This document shows positions 1-16,042 of a DNA stretch of 64,000 bases, piece after piece. The position numbers and the translations under genes are program-made. Origin of the DNA: Mesaphorura yosii (lineage: Eukaryota > Arthropoda > Collembola > Poduromorpha > Tullbergiidae); contig WIXG01000047.1 in assembly GCA_009869945.1 (NCBI GenBank), forward strand, positions 1-64,000. The letters are read 5' to 3'. The notes under the pieces are model-generated. The model did no database searches, was not told where the DNA came from, and saw only the letters and a list, made by a program, of their open reading frames with translations. Numbering within the stretch: the first letter of the stretch is position 1; each line of letters opens with the position of its first letter.

Positions 1-1014
1 ATATAGCTTTTTAATGAGAAAAGTGGACTTTATGGGGAGACAAAATTTATTTTTTGCGGAGAAATGCAGTACATTTGCGGTGAGAAATATAATAAGTGCT
101 TAATAATACATTTCACTTAACATTTTAAGAATCTATGTACATTGATTTGCCACCACAAAGAATTTCTTGATTGCATATTGCGTGTGCAGTTTGGAAGACT
201 ACGATTATTATCATTGATTGATGTAAATCAAAATCAATTGAATATTCAGAGGCTAATTCTTAAAAAAAAACGATTCTATTGTAATCCTAAGTTTGTAATA
301 ACAATAAAAATTGCATATTTGTTTCATTTCTCAATAGAAAACAATATTTTGATTGGACGGTATGCATTATAAATTCAATTCACATCAATTTGTATTCGTT
401 ATCGTTTGCATCTTTCCCGATGAGACAACGCGCACGTGCGTGCATTTTCATATTGCTTGTCAAGATTAGAATATGTTCGATCTTACTTCGTCATTCATTT
501 CTAAGCGATTTATAGTTGCTGATTCCGTTTTGTACAAAATTTAAAAAATTAAGCGACGAAAAGAGCTGCTCAAGGTATTCGGTTAACATTTGTGCTGATT
601 TGGACAGAATTCGACTCCAGTTTAGAGCCAAGTCATCGTACTTTGCATTTCCACAAGAAGTTCGTTCGAAATTTCTTCTATCGATGGAACAAGTTCCTCC
701 TCTGCTGGGCTTGAAATCTCTGCAAAACAAAGAAAGGTTAATATCGGTGAGGAGAAGACTTCATTGAATTGCTAAGCAGGACTTGAGCTACAAAATTCAG
801 CGGGAAGCCTCATCGACAGAAATCATGCTTTACAATGAAAAACGTTAAGTTACCTTATTTTCGCTTGTCACAATTGTTAGTTTCAGTATCACGTTAGTCT
901 CAATTGCAAACATAGAAGTTTTATGACCATTCTTATTAATTCCGTGTATGGTATATCGAAAATCCTCAGACAAATATGCTCATGAGGATTGAAAAATTCT
1001 TCAAAAGCGGTCTT
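1..1014. other. Gene-free flank downstream of yorkie
   Basis: AT-rich sequence with only short overlapping open frames on both strands and no recognisable protein family. It lies directly after the stop codon of the minus-strand yorkie gene, so its right part probably holds that gene's 3' untranslated region. I see no RNA gene or repeat in it. Confidence 0.5.
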
Positions 1015-3591
<2,577 letters not shown>

Positions 3592-6500
3592 TTTGAAGCG
3601 TAAAATCTCTCGTTTTCGTTTCGGAGGAAGTCAAAAGTTGTACAGAAATACAGAGTTCCAGTAAAGCTCAGGTTGCAGGAGTCGGTGAGTTAAGTAGGTT
3701 GGTTAAGTAGCTGCAGTTCTTTATGAAAAATTTACTTTAATTGTTGTTTATTGACTTTGAGACAAAGAGATGTGGTCTGTTCTTGACGAAATTCCAAAAT
3801 CCTGTTATTTCCTGTTTCTTGCTTTGATGTTACAGCAAAACGATGATTAACCTCTTCTTTTCGCAAATTGTCGGGCTTTCTTTATGATTGGCGCGGCTTC
3901 CTGCATCGAAGTAAAGCATTTCCCACTTAATCACACAATTAAATGTACTTAATTGCTTGTTCTGCCACTTGCACTTTTCTGGAGACCTGACTGACTAATT
4001 ATGAGGATGACCTAATCACAAATCAGGCTTCGTTTCTTCACATGTTAATTACAGAGTGAACTGATTATACTGATTTGAGCTACGGTGCAAGTGTACCACC
4101 GCAGTCAACTCACCACCGTCCTATGTCCTATCAGAGTCTGAGACCACAGGTATGTGGAGAGTACGAGTAGCACTAAATTAAGGACCCTACACCTTGCACT
4201 TTATTATGATGTCGTACAAAACCCTGAAATATTTTCGCGTTGTCCGTACCTTGCTCTAGTTGCAACTGGACTCTTCAGGACTGGACAAAGACAAGGACCA
4301 CTACACTGGGCACTAAGCCATAGAGTGCTGGCTATAAACTATACCTTAAGAATACCAATTACCAAAAGTATTACTTGGTTGATTGTGTTGCAGGAATATT
4401 ACAAGTGCTTACGGCAGTAATGGAGGCTTGTTAGTCTCAAGCCGTTTTCGTGGTCGGGTTGGTCCCTGCCTTTTGCTCTTCTGCAGGCTGATAAATCCCT
4501 TTTGTCATAGCCGTAGCTGTGGTGGACCTTATCTCACTTGGTTAATAGCTACGATGTATTGTTGTTGATACCTGTTCGTGAATTGCTTAAGTACCCCTTT
4601 CTGGGGATCTTTTTGCTGGAAGCTGGACCATCTCTCTACCTGCACGTCGATGTACCTGTACCTGTGCACACTCTTTGTATCAATCGACGTGCGGACCTTG
4701 TCCTGTTGCTTACCTATCTAGCTTTCTCAAGTCTTTATTAGTAAACTCTTCCCTGCCTGTAGTAAACGTAAACAGTGTAGAAAGATGCTGCGGTATTGTT
4801 GTGATGCTGCTGCTGAACATAAACACAAATCCCTGCACAAAAACGACTGAAGCCTTCAGTCTCAGGCTCAGATTGAGAAAGAATGAAATTATAAAGGCAT
4901 CATCTCTTCACTGCCCTGCCATTGGATTGCGTCCAATTGCCAGCAGTGCATGTTTGTTTCGGGCTTCCTTCCTCTTTCATTTTGCCTTGTGCTTATCCAT
5001 CTCATCATCTCCTTGCATGTGAAACGAACAGGCAAGTCGTAATAATGAGTCCAGGAGCAGAGGTGCAAAGAGATGAGATTCACGGTTCGAGAATCCAGTC
5101 TCTTCCCTGAATTCCCTTGCATGCAGCATGCAGAAGAGAATACAAGAGCAAGCTACAGGTATGAGACAGGTAGAAGTGAAAAAACTAAACTACCTTGAAA
5201 AAAGTCCATTGTTGCATTCTCAGCGTCATGATCAATGTTAAGTACATGCAGAGAGTCGTATCGTGTTGTGTTCTTGTGTTGCTTGGACATGTAGAATCGG
5301 AGTCGGGCCAGGTCAGGCAGGCAGGCAAGAGCGTCAAGTCAATGCCGTGCCCTGCCTGCATGCATGTATCTAATTGTTGGATTAGTGTAAATTGTAACCT
5401 GTAAACTGGTTCTGTATTTTGGATCTCATTATTACCTGCGTGTGCAGCAAAGCATAATGCAGAAGTAGAAGTAGAGATTTACCTGCCCAGATTCTGGTAC
5501 AGGCCCTACTCTGATACTCTATGTACTGTAAACTTCTTGCCTCTTAGCCACAATTTATATTCTTTGAATGTAAACTACTGCTACTTCTGCTCTACGGACT
5601 GCGGACGCTGTGCAGCATCTCACTTTTCTTAAAATCTTTCCATGCCTCGCAATTGTTGTTCCTTTTCTTGTACACGCAGTATGTACACTGTATTTGCTTA
5701 AATTATTGACTCTCCGTAAGCTTATCGCGTAACATTAAGCATGCAAGCATATTGAGGAGCAAGGAGTGCAATAATTGCACACATGATCTGTTCTGGTCTG
5801 GCTGGGTTCGTACACGTCGTAAGTTTTTTGCGTCTGTAAACGTAGTTCGTACGTTCACTCACCGACGACCGTCTTACAATATTATTATTATTCGGGAACA
5901 ATGGACTCGACCCATCTCCCCAACAATACCTGCACGGCAAGACAGGGCAGGGCAGGCATGCACTGCATAGCAGTGCACAGGTAAACGAATTAACGACGAT
6001 GGTAATAATATTGCTATTGCCGCATGCAAGGCGCGAATGTGAGTCCCTACCAAATGTTGTTAAACTCCTCAGGCCAATTATCGTCATCGCCAGCTCACCA
6101 GCTAACAGCACATCACATCTTTCACAGCGGAGTGAAAGACAAAATTCGAATCCCGTGTCCTGTCCTCTGAACGGGCTAAGAATAAAAGTTGTTTACCCAT
6201 GCCTTCATGCCGTGCCCACTTTACCAACAAATACGAAAGGTGATTTTAAACTGCCTGCCAGCCGATCTCAAATTGAATTTAGTCATAAAATTCTGTGTGT
6301 CCTGGCCGTATTTCTAGCACACAAAGGCACAAACGAATGAGAATCCGTTCCGTCGTGGCCTCTTCGTTTCTAAAAATATGATTTATGTATTCTTGGAGGT
6401 GGTGGTTGAGCTACGATCGAGGGACTGAGAATTATTTTGCAATAAACCGAACGAAAAGTTATTACCGCCAAGCCCATTTTGCGTTTCGACTCGCGACATA

Positions 6501-9500
6501 ATTGCGTTGGAATTATCTTTGTGATGAGGATTTTATTTTATGACTTCTCTGCGTGTATGACTTTTATCTCTCTCTCTTCTTGTGAAGTCTGCGCTCAGGC
6601 TCAGCAAATTAAAAATATATTTCCTTTTCTTCTCTCTGGTTTCGTATGCGAAAAAGCTCAATGAAACATCGCTCAATACTAAACTCAAGTTTTTAAGTCG
6701 TGATTGCTGCGAACTGCGAATGCTTGAGAATGCTTCAGTTTGTAAATGTGATTCGTGATATTTTCGGCGGCGAGGGACGCCTGACTGTATGTTATTAATA
6801 ACAATACAGCAGTAGCAACAAAAATGGTGCGAGATTAACAATATGTCATAATAGACGCAGAGCAGGCGCATGAAAGTAATAATGGCAATGGCAATTGGCA
6901 ATGACCAAATAAACCTCTCGTTCGCCTTTCATCTTGAAACAAGACACCCTTCTGATGTGCTTCGCTTTTGTTATGGGCGAATGGATACCAGCGATTACAA
7001 CAGCAACAATCAATATTTAAATCAGTGGAGTATTCAAATTGAATTGTGTACGAACAATAATATCTTTTGTTAGACTCGATTTATTGCCATTATTGCATTC
7101 GTGCGCTGTACATATTTAAATATTCAGATGCGTATTTAAATAATGGCCGCTATTAGCTCATTAAATCGATTGTGTTCGTTTTCACTTTATCGTGCATATG
7201 TACCCAATCGTCAGTGCCCATTGAAGAGTAAAAGTGAGCGTGTCAACTACAGGCCCATTAGTTGCTGACCAGTCAAATATTGTCAGATTGTCAATCAAAT
7301 CGATTTGACATAGAAATATATAATTTCTCAGCTCCAAGTTGGCAAATGGAATCGGCAAGGTCAAAAGAAAAGTGCAAAAGGTTTGATCCGAGGGTATAAA
7401 GATTAAAACTTACAATGATTCATCAGCACGCAGCCGACTCTTCGCGAAAGAAAGACGATCCCGAGGTAAGAACTTGAATGACCAATTAAAGTGCTGTTGT
7501 ACTTTTTCTGCTCTCAATCACCCTCGAATCTCTTTTGGATCCAAGTCCATAGAAGTCATTCATTTTGAATCATCCAAGAACGAAGAGAGAATTGTGACTT
7601 GTGAGGTAGTCCGGAGTCAGCGTCGTCGTGAAGTACCACCAGGATAGGAATTGAGCACGTTTAGCATTTACAGTAAGAGAATGAGTGCGTAATTCCAAGA
7701 AAGACACAGGAGTCCGACGTTGAGCTCAGATCTCGCTCTCCCTCACGCCAACAAAGATTAATAACTTAGCAATCAACTGCGCCGGGCATTGTTGTCGCGG
7801 AAGAGAAGCTCAAAGAAAGCCGAGATTGATTGCACGCAGAGCAGGAAAGAAAGGTTCGTTCAGGGTTCAAGTCTTCATCATCATCGTCTCACCGCCGCAT
7901 CCAGGAAACGTTGCTGTTGTTGGAACAATGACACCGCAACAAAGCACAGAGAAATCTCAGAATCTTCAGCACAAATCAGCGTCAGTGCTTTCAATCACCT
8001 TGAAGTCTCGTTTCGTGTGTGTTCGTAATTGTTAATAGCTTGTGACTGGCCTGTTGCTTGTGCCTTGGCTTCTTCGTATTGACACACAATCACATGATTG
8101 GAATTGGACTTTTGATATTCTCGGTTCAGAGGCTAGACTGCTGCTGGCTGTCACAAGCACAGAATAACTTTACAAGTCCATTAATGCAAACTGCGAACTC
8201 AATTGCGGTACCGCGCAAATGAAATGGAAATGAGAAGCGAAGGGGGAAGCTGCAGCAGGCTTGTCTTGATCTTAGCTGTGCTCTTGAGCTGAGCCTGCAG
8301 TTCAGCGTTGCAACTGCACTGGCACTGCTGGCAACTGACTGATTTAGGAAGTAAATACGACGGTCACTAATGATTTCAATTAAAGCCAAGCGAGGAAATA
8401 ATATGATTATAAACTGAGTGCGTTATTAAGTTGATGATGCTGATGACGATGATGCTCTGAAACTGACTGAGAGCTGCTGGCTGGCTGACTTGGCTGGCAG
8501 TGAGAGGATTCAGGATTCGTAATAGATGTGAACGCGAACGCTGAGCCAAGCCAGAGAGAAGAACGAGTTGCATGTATGCAGAGCTAACAGCGAAAAAGAT
8601 GATGATGAATAACCAAAAAAACTTATAAAAAGAGTTTGTATAATATTATTATGCTAGTTGGCTTGAGCTTAGGCTGCGCCACGGCCGGCAGTGATGTGAT
8701 GTGATGAACCTTCAAAGTGTACACTTACTACGTAGTATTCCTATTTGTAATTGGTATCGTATCACATGCTAATGCCTGGTGCTGGTGCTGGCGTTGATCG
8801 TGGTGGTGGCTGTAATTCTCAAGTGGAAGTGGAAGTCAAGTCAACACAGCACCTACCACTGGCACTGGCGCTGGCACCTACAACTCAATAAATCCAAGCG
8901 CAAAATCTACAATCTACGTGATATGCAATGCCCGTAGGTAGTTGAAGCTTCGAAGCTTGTGTACACTTTGCTCCGAGTCTTGTGTACACTTTGCTTCGTG
9001 TCTTGTTGATGATTTTATATAAAATCTTGCAACACAAACCAGAAGAAATGATCACCAAGTCGTCGACGTCGAAAGTCGAAGGAGACACAGCAGCAAAAAG
9101 CAAATGTGCAGTGCCAGCCAAACGCACTTCACAGATGAACAGAACAGAAGCTCAATGAAGATTACTCAGACTTTAATTTTGTATTTTAAGCAATAATAAC
9201 AAATAATAAAATCATACGCGTATGAAACACCACAAAGCGCAATAGCCATAGACAGAAATTGAATGAATGTTGAATGTAATTGAATAAGATTAAGAAAAAG
9301 TCATTCCGTCACTCAAGAACTCACACTCGCATCTCAATTTCTCAATGCTAATGCTTTCCATACATACACTTTTATTTTTATACTTTGTATTTATGTTTGG
9401 GTCTCAAGTCTGAGGAAGGTTCAGCTTCGGTCTTAATGTGCCCCCAAAGTGTACGCGTACGGCACGGGCGAGATTAGCCCAAACTTTGTAGTACTTGCAG

Positions 9501-12130
9501 TTCTTAGGTTTTATATTACTTCACTGCGCCATGACTATGGCTATGTCGCTGCGTCTCGTGTCTGGTGTATTGGTGTATTGGCATTGGTGCTAAAATAAAT
9601 TCGGTACATGGGTTTTGATGATGACGAGTTAAATGGTGATGTAACCACGCTCTTTCTCTATTTCTGTACTACACACAAAGTCAAGCAAAGTAAGTTGCGT
9701 GGTACAAGAACACCAACACAAATTGGGAAAGTCGAACGCGAACGGAGCGAAGATCTGTACGGGCAAAAGCAAAAGCCATACAGTTCTCTGGAAGTTACCC
9801 GTACCGGGCTTCAAAACGTTCCCAGTTCCAAGAAGGAAATTGAGAAGGCAGGGGTTACTTCCGGTGTAATGCGCAATGCAAGGCATTTGCCCTACATTGT
9901 CCAAATACAGATTCTCTCATTGTAAATGTCCAAACACAAAGCAGCATGAAATGCTCCTCGAGGATGGGAGAAAGCTTCATTTAAAGCTGAATTCGGTTTT
10001 CAGTAATTGTGGACAGTGATCAGAGGCACGGAGCTAAAAAAAATTCACAGATGCGCCGTGTCTTTTGCATTTGCAAATTCACATTGGACTTGTACCATGA
10101 AATAACCTTGTTACACATCGAGCTTCGCTGATGAGCTTGTTCATTGAAAGTCAGATTCTTCATAGCATCAGTTATCAAGAGTCAAGAAGTATCATAGGAG
10201 TTTTAAATTACTTTACTTTCGCATTCACACTCGCATTTGCCAGTCAGTATTTTAAGTTTTCAGTTTTACGTTTTGAGAGGAAATCGCAATCGCAACGCGA
10301 ACCGCGTCTGTATTGCACCCGCCTGGTTGGTCCAAGTGTTTTCATCAGAGCAGCAGTAGGGTAGTAGAGGAGCCTAGGAGAAGCAGAGCAGAGGCAGGCG
10401 GCGGACAGACGCGATGAAGAGCATAGACAATCATAATAATAAATATCACAATTTGGTACATACAAAGTATCACTGCGACTGCCAAAATAAACGTTATAAT
10501 AATATAAATATCCTTTAAATCCCTGCCTCCATGGACGAAAACCAGCAATAGGCGCTGCGCAGTCGCAGTTGACTTGGGTTGTATTGCCTAGTGCAGCGAG
10601 TGCGTGGACGAAACACCAGAATAGAACGGGGATAGCAGAATAAAATCAGAATCGTGTTTTCCGACTTAAAATTGTACACTCGGCACTAGAGTACCTAGCG
10701 CCGTGGCAGGGCAGCGCCTGTTAGCCGCCTCACCTGCCGTACTTTGCACGAGCAGCGAGCTCATCCATTCGACGTAAGCCATGTCAAGAGTGATTACACA
10801 AATTGATTTTGTAATATTTAATTTACACCGTTTATTTCGAGTGAAAAGATAAGAATGAATAAAAAATGAATTACACGGACGTAGACGCTGACCGTCGACC
10901 AATTGACAACTACGACTCGATGCTTCGTTTCGCACTTCGTCACATCACTGGGATTTATTTGAGTATGTCCACTTACGTCCACGGTCCACGATCCATGATA
11001 AAATTACATTTGCGTGCGTACTTTGTACACACGTATTCGTTTTTACCTGTTGACTCTGGCGAGCTCAAGGACTTTTACTGAGTACCATGTCCGATGCGAT
11101 GGATATTTTATTTTCCTACTCAATAGTAAATATAAACATGGAACAGCGACTGCGGCTGTGGTCTTCATTTTTGCATTTGTGGGCAGTTTGCCTGTTCCGA
11201 GGCAAATGGGGATGAAATCAAAATTGCACAGTTCGCGTGCACGAAGAGACGCCACCGTCCTGCGACGCAAAAATCAAAACCGCTTGATGAATGAAGAGTG
11301 GATATCCTTCCATGTCCCGCACCTGCACCTCATACGTTTCGTTGTTTCGTATTCATGCGTGGTCGCTTCGTTGGTTGCATTGCATGGTTCATAAGAAATC
11401 CTAATTTTAGTTTTACGATGTCTTTGCCGTCTAACTGTAAATTAGAATATTTTATGCCTCATTCAACACAACACACGAGTGTGAGTTTGAGTGTGCTGAA
11501 TACAATTATGAGCCTGCATTCGCAGTCGCAGTAACGTGCTGTATCACCATCACCGTCAAGATGCGGTACTGAATTTTCTTAATGAAACCACGCGAACCAG
11601 CATTTTGCGACTTGAGACAGCAACTCAGGCACGAGACGCACATAATTTATTTCATGCCGTGGAAGATATTGCATGGCACTGATTAAATGATGAACTAATT
11701 ATCGTAAACTTGCTGTTAACAATGTTGTAAAGTGTATGCCATGTGCCTCTGACCTGAGTGCAAAAGCTTAGAGCGTGGAATTAGCTGGCTTGCGTTTTGC
11801 TAGAATTGCGCTAGGATAATCGCAATCAGTAATCGATACCAGTGCAAAAATGACGAGTTTATAACGAGTGTAACTGATTATTCATCTCCACCATCAGTTA
11901 TGACGACAATGATTTTATTCAGCCAATCACAGGGGGCGAAAATGATGAATTAAATTATGACAGTCTATTTTTAATTGGTTGCGCAGGTGAAGACTGGAAA
12001 AGTTCGTGCTAAATGCTCTTATCAGTAGTCCTGTGGCTCATTCTGGGAAAACTGATATTGTCTCAAGTTGTCGATCACGAACTTGGTGAATGGTCAACTG
12101 AGCACTTAAGATAAGGCAACTGCGTCTCAA
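3592..12130. other. 8.5 kb stretch without a convincing gene
   Basis: Only short open frames under about 130 codons occur, overlapping on both strands, none with a family signature or plausible exon partners. It lies upstream of yorkie and downstream of fax (both minus strand), so it may hold yorkie 5' exons, promoter and enhancers. Simple repeats are present: GTGAT runs near 8695, CTGGTG/CTGGCACTGG runs at about 8778-8880, and a 23-base direct repeat at 8956. No transposase or reverse transcriptase motif is seen. Confidence 0.5.
8956..9001. repeat. Two tandem 23-base copies
   Basis: The unit beginning CTTGTGTACACTTTGCT occurs at 8956-8978 and again at 8979-9001 with three mismatches, followed by the start of a third copy. 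Each copy contains the palindrome TGTACA. It lies in the long gene-free region upstream of yorkie. Function is unknown; it may be a small duplication. Confidence 0.75.
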
Positions 12131-13404
12131 TCAGTCGTGCTTGTTCAAGCAGGATTCCCAATCGGGCCAGAATCTCTCTCGCATGCGATTGGCGTACGCC
12201 TCAAGATTCGGACATTCTACAAAAAGTACAGTTTAGTGAAAACCTGACAAAATATGATTGATGTTTATAATGACAGGTAATTTACCTTTGAAGTCCTTAT
12301 GAAACGGGGCACCCGGCGAAGCCCAAAGTCCTTCTGCGAGCAACCCAAAAACCGCCGCATCATCTGCGCACGGTTCATCGCCAAGTATGAACTTTTTATC
12401 ACTCAACAGCGTTGAGAGAGCCCGCATTGAGTCTGACATCATTACGATTAGTTCTTGCTCAGAATGCCGGCCCAAACCCTGTGCCCAAGCCAGTTGCCTG
12501 AACTTCTTGCAAATTGAGGTCCAAATTATGGACCGAAGACCGAAGGGAAATGTTCTGATTAAACCACTGTATATGTTCTTCAAAACTTTCGGGTCGCATT
12601 GAGAAAAACGCCAAACCACACCTCCCCTGAAACATGAGCAGATAATCAATTGCACATTGAATTCCTTAAATCTATGAATTGAGAGTACCAGTATATGTGG
12701 TCTTCAATAAATATGCGAATGAGGCGTGCTTGCGCCCTTTCCGCTTCATTGTAGTTTCCCAACTTGACGTCAAATTTTCTAGATTTCAATAAACCATGAC
12801 GAGACTACAGTTTCCATCGACGAAGGTGGCAGAATTCTGTTCAAAGATTTATTTACCTTTCTAGATGTTCAACGATGAGTTGCGAATCAGACAATTGCAC
12901 TCCATTCAGCGTGACCCAAGGCGTCTTTCCTTTATCACCGAATGGGAACTTGTCATCAAACTGCAACGTATGCGAAAATGTAAATAATGTCCATTTGGAA
13001 TTGCACAATCCATAGAGACGCGGAGCATCATATAAGAAGGAATCGTGTTATCTTAATTACCTCGTAAGGAATCTTTGCCATTCTCATGTACGTTTCCAAT
13101 TTCAGGGCGAACGGTGAGATTTGTGGAACGGTGACTCCGCGCGGAACTGAATGCAAAATGACAACATCCTTCGGCGAATCTTTAAATCGCTCTCTGTACT
13201 ACAAATGCAAATGCCAGAATTTCTTCAATACAATGCTTGGTTCGGAAGAGCTTACCGTGCCAATCTTTGCTGCCTCGAAAGGAAATATTTTGAGCTCATT
13301 TTTATCAGAATCCATAAACCAATTGCCAAGATGAACGCAAAATCAAACCAGTCAAGTAATATTTCTGGGAAGACACCACGAATTGCGCGGTTTAAGCCCT
13401 TCAT
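12131..13404 (-). CDS. fax: Failed axon connections (FAXC-type metaxin/GST-like protein)
   Basis: Member of the Fax/FAXC family, a metaxin-related GST-fold protein; in Drosophila fax interacts genetically with the Abl kinase in axon growth. Six exons (13404-13256, 13193-13061, 12960-12857, 12778-12689, 12626-12286, 12216-12131) give about 300 residues. The N-terminus has one hydrophobic segment (WFDFAFILAIGLWILI), as in FAXC. A thioredoxin-like part follows (KLETYMRMAKIPYE, then KTPWVTLNG and DSQLIVEHL). The GST-C part contains the family stretch GRHSEQELIVMM and KKFILGDEPCADDAAVFG. The open frame continues 12 codons upstream to a TTG, but the first ATG is at 13404. Exon 2 could start five bases earlier, but only the AG at 13195-13194 keeps the frame. 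It is most likely a membrane-anchored, non-catalytic GST relative. Confidence 0.93.
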
Positions 13405-14439
13405 TGTGAGCCTGCTTACTTTCTTGGGTAAATAATTCAAACTGACATTTCATCGGCAATTCATTACAGCATCAGGCAGGATGGCAGAAAGGGTCTACAT
13501 AAGATAATTAAAAACTCAAGGTTATGCACTTGACTTGAATATTATTATTGCGTACGAGTTATGTGTTCATGCTTTCGCTTACATAACTTATAACCATTTT
13601 CATGAGCTATTGATCAGTACAGGCTCGATTGTGAGGTCCTGATGGGCAGAGTCCGCAATGGTCCATAGCACAAGTTGTTTTTGTCAGCAACAAAACGGCA
13701 TACATCGCCATAATGATTAAAGAAAATGATCCATAAAACCGTGTAGTCTTGGTTGTTTTAATGGGTTAATTTTATTTCTTTTTTGAACCTACTCTATTTT
13801 AATACAACGGCTAGTCAAAACAGTATGCGTAAACTTAAGAAAGGCACACACATTTTTGTTTGTTAGGCGTAAGCATTAAAACAAGACACACAGTTGTATT
13901 GTATCAAGTTTCGTCTCAACTATAATATTTTATACTGAAATTAGTGTCATTGACATATGCACCATTGCGGCAAAACTTTCATTTAGTAAAGTTTAGTTCA
14001 TCGTACCGTAGTTGACAGAACCTACGCAAGTACTGTCTACCAATGTTTATATTCGTAGGATACACACGGCCGTTCGATAAAAAGTAAGTTACGCGGAATT
14101 GCATCGTAAAAACGCATAAATCAACCGGCTGAGCCTGACACGCCTCTATTTTAACAAGAAATTCTAATACTACGTGGCAGTACGAGTCACAACTAAAATA
14201 ATACTTCCGTTCATGAGAAGACTACTGAATTGGCACAAATTGCTGACCTATGAACTAAGACACTCGCAATGTTATGATTGCTGATTTTTATGATTTGTTT
14301 TGTCAACTCAGCTACCGAAGCTAAAAGAAAACACTGAACACATGTGTTTTAAGAAATGATTCATCGTTGTCGCTGAATGCAATTCAAGACTGATGATGAG
14401 AGGTAATTGTTCCTCGCTTCAACTGCCACGGCGACTGTC
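13405..14439. other. Intergenic, fax promoter side and PINCH 3' end
   Basis: About 1 kb between the fax start codon and the PINCH stop codon, both genes on the minus strand. AT-rich and without a credible open frame. It probably contains the PINCH 3' untranslated region and the fax upstream region. Nothing else recognised. Confidence 0.5.
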
Positions 14440-16042
14440 CTACTGGGGCGATGGTGACACCATTTGCTTTTGCATTTCATGCATTTTCTTCAATCTCTTT
14501 CGCAGCTCGACTGGCAATTTCTCGTAGCATCGCTTGCACACGGGTTTGCAATCCAACTCGTAAAACTTTGATTTCGGGCTGAGACGCTGGTCGCATGCTG
14601 AGCAAGCGAAATGGTGCTCGCACCAGGCTTTGTTTAGCGCTGACACAACTGAAAGGAAACGCCAAATAATGCTAAGAATTACTTCTGACACACAAGTTTG
14701 GGGAAACTTATGCGATTGCTCATTGCATTGACCTACCATCTCCAGTAATCACTTGATTACAAACAAAGCAGAGGTTTCCGAACAACTGATGGTAGTGCGT
14801 TTCGCAGTACGCTAGGCCTTTCTTCTCGTAATGGCGATGTCCCAAGAATGGCTTCTCACACTTGGCACACACAAAGTGCTCAACATGCCTGAAGTAAATA
14901 CAGCTTAGTGTATCCGAATTCGCCCGACAGCTGAGTTAAAAAGACATACCAGTGTTTTCCTAAAGCTGTCACGATTCGTTCCTCAATTGGTCGACGACAA
15001 GCGCCACAAATTGGTATCCCCATCTTATCGTGACAACGAAGGCAGTAAAGCTGATTCAGATCGTTAGCAGCATAGCCAGGTCTTGCCTTGACTTCCCTTG
15101 CCTCGTGATTCAGCTCAATTCCACAAGCAGAGCAGTTGAAGTGGTAAGGATGAAACACATCGCCACGATAACCTAAGCCGTCAACCAATTATATTAGCCT
15201 CATTCAATACAATGATCGGGCGTGGTAAAAATTTACTCACGTAGTGGTAGTCCATCGTCTATTGCTCCACTGCGATAACGAAGAAATCTTAGAACTTGTT
15301 ACACATTCAAGACGAAAATAGAAAAAACTTACTGGCATTTCCCACAAATGAACTTCCCAGCGTCCTCCGCTTTGACTTTGGCATTGCAATCATGGCAAAG
15401 TGCTCGCCCTTGATTCTTAATGAAACCCGAATCAGCCAGTTCCTTCTGACAAAGATTGCATCGAAAGCAGCGTGGGTGCCATGACACATTCATCGATTTT
15501 ATGACACGACCAATGACGAATTCGCCACATGCATTGCAGCACGGTGCAAATAAGACGTGAAAATCATGTTCACAATATTTGCGACCATCAAATTCGTAAA
15601 ACTTTCCCTGTGGAAATGGACGGAAGCACTGCGCACAGCTGGAAAATGAGAACGGTTAATACAAATTTTTACCGGCATGTCGGAGAATTCACTTACACAA
15701 AGCATTGTGAGTGCCACAACTCCCCATTCGAGTTGACAATCTTTTCCTGAGGATCAAATCCTTCTCCACAGCGGGAGCAAAACATTGCCAATCCACTCAC
15801 ACTGCAAAAAGATTTGCAAAATTATACACAGACCCCATAAGACTCGAACTACTGGCAGTATTTGTCAACCTATATGGGTAAATTTCTTCCTTCTGCATGA
15901 TTTGTGCCTGAATCTCTTGTTTCTCTTTTCTGTCCGCAGCTTGGATTCTGCGGGTATGAAGATTGCTGGTGTTTATCTTTAATTCTAAAGGTTGTGGCTG
16001 CAAAGAAATACGATGTCTACTAGTCCTACCGAAACCTGCCAT
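14440..16042 (-). CDS. PINCH / LIMS1, five-LIM-domain adaptor
   Basis: Focal-adhesion scaffold of five LIM zinc-binding domains; by family knowledge LIM1 binds integrin-linked kinase and the protein joins the ILK-PINCH-parvin complex at integrin attachment sites (Drosophila steamer duck). Seven exons (16042-15870, 15801-15697, 15638-15333, 15269-15241, 15172-14950, 14888-14737, 14648-14440) give 398 residues; one exon is only 29 bases. LIM1 is [19 protein letters not shown]2 holds [16 protein letters not shown]3 FICGKCHGAIDDG, LIM4 [20 protein letters not shown]5 [12 protein letters not shown], each with its Cys/His ligands. A 57-residue Ser/Arg/Gln-rich extension precedes LIM1, encoded by the first exon. 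The first splice donor is a weak GTTGAC, but it is the only one preserving the frame. The C-terminus after LIM5 is Lys/Met-rich, as expected. Confidence 0.96.

Noticed and set aside
5080-5105. A GGTTCGAGAATCC stretch resembling a tRNA T-arm.
   Set aside because: The loop length is wrong, and no acceptor stem, D-arm or anticodon arm can be placed around it.
4154-6340. A chain of overlapping plus-strand frames of 60-115 codons.
   Set aside because: No family match, no consistent phase between splice sites, and equal numbers of frames on the other strand.
9608-9925. A 105-codon plus-strand ORF in the gene desert.
   Set aside because: Overlapped by an equally long minus-strand frame; composition looks random, and no splice partner or signal was seen.
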